64,000 nucleotides of DNA from Streptomyces ruber (GTDB lineage Bacteria > Actinomycetota > Actinomycetes > Streptomycetales > Streptomycetaceae), in NCBI RefSeq assembly GCF_014648075.1, contig NZ_BMQK01000001.1, positions 1 through 64,000 of the forward strand, given 5' to 3'. The notes beneath the pieces were generated by a model that was given only the letters and a program-made list of their open reading frames with translations, was not told the DNA's origin and made no database searches. The translations under genes were made by a program, and so were the position numbers. Positions 60,742 to 64,000 of this stretch are shown here, piece after piece (position 1 is the stretch's first letter; each line of letters begins with the position of its first letter).

Positions 60742-61980
60742 TCAGGAAACGTCCTTGACGAACACGACGCCGTCACTGTCCGCCAAGTGAGCCGGATCGA
60801 GCGGGGCGTAGCCGAACCAGGGGGACACGCGGGGCGGGGGAAGCGGGTCGCCCAGGGCGGTGGCCAGGCGCCGGGCGTCGATCAGGCAGCGGTCCTGCGG
60901 GAGTGCGTACAGGAAGCCCTCCACGGTGTCCGGCGGGGGCGTGTCCACCCCCTGGTGGCGGATCGTGCCGAGGGCCGTGACCATGTAGGCGTACTCCTCG
61001 CCGAGTCGGGTGCTCAGCAGTGCGCCGGCGCTCCACCACTCCGCCGGTCCCTGCCACATCCGGATCCTCCTCTTGCCCCGTTGGAGGTGGGAGTTGTGGG
61101 CGTGCACGAGCGCCGGGCCCCGGGCGGCGACGGCGAGGAGGTTGTGGGCCATCATCTGGTCCCGCACGGTCAGCAGCCGGGTCATGCGGGACGGCGAGGT
61201 GTCGGCCATCCCGTGGTGGTAGCGGAGCAGCCCGGTCGCGGTGCGTCCGTACAGGCACGCCCGTTCCCAGTCGTCCCGCGAGGTCGCAGTGATCAGGTGC
61301 GGTGCCTGTGCGTCGAGCAGTGTCACCAGGTCGTCGGCCAGCAGCCGCAGTTCGCGTGCCTCCGCCGACCGGCCCACGGAACGGGACGGGTCCGTCATCG
61401 CGGAGGGATCGGTCCACCGGCTGTCGGTGCCGAGCAGGCGGTCGAGCGTTTCCCGGGTGCAGGCGAGCAGGTCCGCGTCCACCCGGGCGGCGAGGTAGCC
61501 GTGGAGTGCGGTGAGGGCCTGGCGGGGGCTCGCGGCGCCCGTGATCTCCAGGGGACCGTCGACACCGGCGAAGCGGAGCCGCTCGGACGCTGGCCGGCCG
61601 TCGTTGTGGGCGCGCATCCAGCGCACCAGCTCGCGGTTGGCGGCGGAGGCGCCCCAGCCGTGGCTGAAGCCGTGCTCCATGACCTCGTCGAGCGTCACCG
61701 TGTCCGTGTCTGCAGTGGCGTAGGTGACGTAGTCGTCCACGAGCAGGCCCCTCATGCAGTCGCTCTCGATCGCGATCGTCCGGTAGCCCTCCTGCTCGAC
61801 GAGCTGCCGGAACAGTTCGTTGCGCAGGTCGAGCAACGTGTCCTCGCCGTGGGTGGGCTCACCCAGGGCGAGCACGCGCGGCCGGGTCGGGAGTAATCCC
61901 ATGACGGCGGCGGCCTCGACGGCATGAACGGTGTGAGCGGTGTGAGCGGTGTGTGGGGTGTCCGCGATGTCAGGAGCCAT
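60742..61980 (-). CDS. Erythromycin esterase family protein
   Basis: A 412-aa EreA/B-like hydrolase. Family residues are in ALGEPTHGEDTLLDLRNELFRQLVEQEGYRTIAIESDC, VMEHGFSHGWGASAANRELVRWMRAHN, FAGVDGPLE and ALVHAHNSHLQRG. The N-terminus has a short THTAHTAHT repeat. It may open macrolide lactones or a related ester. The divergent double-HTH MerR regulator 58 bp away is its probable controller. Confidence 0.9.
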   Translation of the reverse strand: MAPDIADTPHTAHTAHTVHAVEAAAVMGLLPTRPRVLALGEPTHGEDTLLDLRNELFRQLVEQEGYRTIAIESDCMRGLLVDDYVTYATADTDTVTLDEVMEHGFSHGWGASAANRELVRWMRAHNDGRPASERLRFAGVDGPLEITGAASPRQALTALHGYLAARVDADLLACTRETLDRLLGTDSRWTDPSAMTDPSRSVGRSAEARELRLLADDLVTLLDAQAPHLITATSRDDWERACLYGRTATGLLRYHHGMADTSPSRMTRLLTVRDQMMAHNLLAVAARGPALVHAHNSHLQRGKRRIRMWQGPAEWWSAGALLSTRLGEEYAYMVTALGTIRHQGVDTPPPDTVEGFLYALPQDRCLIDARRLATALGDPLPPPRVSPWFGYAPLDPAHLADSDGVVFVKDVS

Positions 61981-62038
61981 GCCTTCGACGGTATCGTTGA
62001 ACCTTCGGTTGAGACTTGTGCGCGAGCTGGGCGGGGAG

Positions 62039-62869
62039 ATGCGGACTGCGAGCGGGAGACACTCTCAAAAGGGCGTGCGGCTGAGGCCCGTCGATCTCGC
62101 CCGTGGGCACGGCCTGTCCACGCAGGCGGTCAGGAACTACGAGGAGGCCGGCATCCTCCCGGCCGCCGACCGCACCCCCAGCGGCTACCGCACCTACACC
62201 CCGCTGCACGCGCTGGCCCTGGGCACGTTCCTCGCCCTGGTGCCCGGCCACGGCCACCGGACGGCGACGTCGATCATGCGGGCCGTGAACCGGGGCGCGG
62301 TCGACGAGGCGTTCCGCGTCATCGACGAGAGCCACGCCCAGCTCCTCGACGACCGGCGGACCCTCCAGGCCGTGGAGAGCGCCCTCCGTGACCTGGAATC
62401 CACCGCCACGCCCGAGTCCGTCTCAGCCCCCGGACCCACCGCGGCCCCCGGACCCGGCGACACGTTCATCGGCCCCCTGGCGCGGCAGCTCCACATCCGG
62501 CCCGCGACGCTGCGCAAGTGGGAGCGCGCCGGGCTGGTACGCCCGCGCCGCGACCCGCTGACCGGGTACCGCGTGTACGACGAGGCCGACGTACGGGACG
62601 CCCGGCTGGCCCACCAGCTCCGGCGGGGCGGTTACCTGCTGGAACAGATCGCCCCGCTGATCGCCCAGGTGCGGGCGGCCGGCGGACTGGAGCCGCTGGG
62701 GGACGCGTTGCGTGACTGGCACGGTCGGCTGTCCGCCCGTGGACGGGCGTTGCTGGCCGGGGCGGCGGAGCTGGAGGCGTACCTCCGTGAGCGCGAACGC
62801 GAACGCCAGCCGGCGCCCGTGCCGCGCGCAGCAGCCAGCCACCTATCCCAGAGCAGGGGCACGCCGTGA
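62039..62869 (+). CDS. TioE-type MerR family regulator with two HTH domains
   Basis: A 276-aa regulator. The first MerR helix-turn-helix is RPVDLARGHGLSTQAVRNYEEAGILPAADRTPSGYRTYTPLHALAL; a second is LARQLHIRPATLRKWERAGLVRPRRDPLTGYRVYDEADV, joined by a Pro/Ala linker. ATG 62039 used; GTG 62018 is in frame. It is divergent from the esterase gene and overlaps the next gene (GTGA), so it heads a three-gene operon with two small membrane proteins. Confidence 0.88.
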   Translation: MRTASGRHSQKGVRLRPVDLARGHGLSTQAVRNYEEAGILPAADRTPSGYRTYTPLHALALGTFLALVPGHGHRTATSIMRAVNRGAVDEAFRVIDESHAQLLDDRRTLQAVESALRDLESTATPESVSAPGPTAAPGPGDTFIGPLARQLHIRPATLRKWERAGLVRPRRDPLTGYRVYDEADVRDARLAHQLRRGGYLLEQIAPLIAQVRAAGGLEPLGDALRDWHGRLSARGRALLAGAAELEAYLRERERERQPAPVPRAAASHLSQSRGTP

Positions 62870-63129
62870 CCGGGGCGGACGGGGCCACGGCGGTCAACGC
62901 CATCCCGGTCGGTGGGCAGGCGGCGTCCGTCGCCATGTTCGCCCTGGCGGCGGCGCAGGCCGTCATGATCATTGACAGGTTCGCCGATCTGGTGAAGGCG
63001 TTCGACGCGACCATGATCGGCATCGCCTTGCTCGGAGCGGCCATGTCCGGAGCGATCGGCGGCTTCTCGGCGGCTGACGGCTTCCCCGAGGCCGACTCCG
63101 CCTCCTACGACAACCGATTGGTCTCCTGA
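62866..63129 (+). CDS. Small membrane protein in TioE operon
   Basis: An 87-aa protein with two hydrophobic stretches (ASVAMFALAAAQAVMII, GIALLGAAMSGAIGGFSAA) and an acidic C-terminus. No family recognised. The GTG overlaps the regulator stop. Possibly a membrane component paired with the next gene. Confidence 0.7.
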   Translation: MTGADGATAVNAIPVGGQAASVAMFALAAAQAVMIIDRFADLVKAFDATMIGIALLGAAMSGAIGGFSAADGFPEADSASYDNRLVS

Positions 63130-63130
63130 G

Positions 63131-63409
63131 ATGCCCTTCGCTGGTTCGAACGACACCCTGGAGCGGTTCCTCAACAACGCCCGGCTGTTCAGTTTGATGA
63201 TCGTGCCGGTGTACCTGATCTTTCTTTTCAATTTCACGAGGGAGGAGGGCTGGCGCTGGAGCTTCCTGGCGTTCTGCGTCCTGCCGCCCGCCGGCGCGGT
63301 GGCGGGCTTCCTGGGGAAGCGGGACGTCCGGCCGAAGCTGGCTGCGCTGGCACTGGTCCTGGCGATCGCCCCGCTGCCGCTGATCGGGGCGCTGGAGACG
63401 TTGTTCTAG
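63131..63409 (+). CDS. Small membrane protein in TioE operon
   Basis: A 92-aa protein with three hydrophobic helices (LFSLMIVPVYLIFLFNF, FLAFCVLPPAGAVAGFL, LAALALVLAIAPLPLIGAL). Its ATG lies one base after the preceding stop. No family recognised; tight spacing suggests the two proteins act together. Confidence 0.7.
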   Translation: MPFAGSNDTLERFLNNARLFSLMIVPVYLIFLFNFTREEGWRWSFLAFCVLPPAGAVAGFLGKRDVRPKLAALALVLAIAPLPLIGALETLF

Positions 63410-63499
63410 GACCTCGACGCGGCGTACGGGTCCCGAGAGGAAGCCGCTGAGCGTGACGCCGCGTCGGCGGGCCAGTCATGTTCGGCGGCTTCCTTGCTG

Positions 63500-63533
63500 G
63501 TGAAGGGTCCTGGAACTTCCCGGGACCCTTCAC
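63500..63533. terminator. Bidirectional hairpin
   Basis: GTGAAGGGTCC (63500-63510) pairs with GGACCCTTCAC (63523-63533), loop 12 nt, between the membrane protein gene and the convergent Cys-rich gene. Confidence 0.75.
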
Positions 63534-63544
63534 GACGTACACCG

Positions 63545-63700
63545 TCAGCCGCACTGACAGGGCCCGCCCGACTGGCAGCCGCAGCCGCAGCCCGAGCCGC
63601 AGCCGCAGGCGCTGACGAGGGGCAGTGTCCTCGCCTCGGCCGGCTGCTGTGTCTCGCGTGATTGGGTGGGGTCGGGGGTGGGGATGGGGAGTTCGGCCAT
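63545..63700 (-). CDS. 51-aa cysteine-rich peptide
   Basis: A small protein with a Pro/Thr/Gln-rich N-terminal part (MAELPIPTPDPTQSRETQ) and a C-terminal core LVSACGCGSGCGCGCQSGGPCQCG holding seven Cys, mostly as C-G-C. A ggaggaacc ribosome site precedes the ATG. The layout, leader-like then Cys/Gly core, could be a metallothionein-like metal binder or a precursor of a modified peptide. No modification enzyme is in view, but the window ends 300 bp upstream. Confidence 0.7.
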   Translation of the reverse strand: MAELPIPTPDPTQSRETQQPAEARTLPLVSACGCGSGCGCGCQSGGPCQCG

Positions 63701-63897
63701 GGTTCCTCCTCGGAACGCGGGACGCGGAACGTGGTCCCTACGCCCATGGAATGCCCGTTCGGCCGGGAGCGGGAACGGCGCGTGCGGCGGCGCACGGAGG
63801 CTTCCCCGCATCGCGATCGGCCACCGGCATCCGCCTGCTCGCCCCCGGCCGCTCCCGGCTCGCCCCTGGCCCGCTCCCCTCCCGCTCGCCCTCGGTC

Positions 63898-63977
63898 GGC
63901 TGGATCCCGGCTGGATCCCGGCTGGATCCCGGCTGGATCCCGGCTAGATCTCCGGCTGGATGTCCGGCTGGATCTCG
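63898..63977. repeat. 11/12-bp tandem repeat at right edge
   Basis: Four exact copies of ggctggatccc (63898-63941) followed by three 12-bp variants (ggctagatctcc, ggctggatgtcc, ggctggatctcg). The 12-bp variants coincide with a possible coding end on the minus strand. Confidence 0.85.
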
Positions 63978-64000
63978 TCCGCGTGCTCACCCGTCACCAG
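63944..64000 (-). CDS. Possible C-terminal end of a gene entering from the right
   Basis: Minus-strand frame reading LVTGEHADEIQPDIQPEI then TAG at 63944-63946, open to the window edge. The IQPD/IQPE repeats come from the 12-bp units. Too short to identify. Confidence 0.3.
   Translation of the reverse strand: MVTGEHADEIQPDIQPEI

Noticed and set aside
63406..63544. Minus-strand frame reading REVPGPFTSKEAAEHDWP
   Set aside because: No start with a ribosome site, and the stretch is largely the terminator hairpin at 63500-63533.

Overview
The window is a stretch of a high-GC actinomycete chromosome, almost certainly Streptomyces. Codon use is strongly GC3-biased, GTG starts are common, ATGA/GTGA overlaps are frequent, and several Streptomyces hallmark genes are present: glnR, nur, rsiG, devA/devB, the mycothiol genes mshD and mshA, DUF397/DUF5753 regulators, an HbhA-like protein with DUF2516, and gpmA. 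From memory the gene order follows the SCO415x-SCO420x core region of S. coelicolor. No rRNA, tRNA or CRISPR array was found.

Layout. 0-3.5 kb: a leftward YtrA-type GntR/ABC operon behind a 38-bp palindromic operator, then mshD. 3.7-11.2 kb: a secreted 5'-nucleotidase, a secreted pectate lyase-pectinesterase fusion, and a Ser/Thr kinase fused to an nSTAND1-like helical region and about 13 WD40 repeats. 11.3-13.7 kb: an accessory patch with a possible toxin-antitoxin pair, a two-gene module of unknown function, an XRE regulator broken by an in-frame stop, and DUF397. 13.7-22.1 kb: WYL regulator, VOC protein, aldo/keto reductase, AlkZ-like glycosylase, a two-component system next to an HtrA-like protease (compare MprAB-PepD), and a LacI regulator. 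22.2-33.8 kb: glnR, MoaD-like protein, membrane proteins, a Cys-rich leader peptide ahead of a thiosulfate sulfurtransferase/DUF1416 pair, DsrE protein, nitrobindin-like protein, nur, ygfZ, dtd, rsiG and an asparaginase. 34.1-39.1 kb: three tandem DevA-type GntR paralogues sharing one operator-like palindrome, then devB and a phosphotransferase. 39.3-50.3 kb: a deazaflavin nitroreductase-hemerythrin fusion, YidB-like protein, an XRE/HbhA-like/DUF2516 locus that parallels mycobacteria, a receiver-PP2C phosphatase, NlpC/P60 hydrolase, methyltransferase, mshA and a YbjN protein.

50.3-57.2 kb: AraC/DUF2000, a second copy of the two-gene module with another divergent XRE regulator, an MFS transporter, a VOC/MarR divergent pair with two operator sites, and gpmA. 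57.2-60.1 kb: an islet bounded by a 20-bp direct repeat of the 3' end of gpmA. It carries a PAS/PP2C/ATPase regulator, a YozE-like protein and a regularly spaced CTTGTC array, and looks like the relic of an integrated element. 60.2-64 kb: GNAT, erythromycin-esterase-like protein divergent from a double-HTH MerR (TioE type) with two small membrane proteins, a 51-aa cysteine-rich peptide, and the edge of a further gene.

The most promising undescribed items are the duplicated two-gene module (11.98-12.58 kb and 51.80-52.50 kb), the gpmA islet with its 12-bp-spaced array, and the Cys-rich 51-aa peptide. Function calls rest on motif reading alone; no database search was run.
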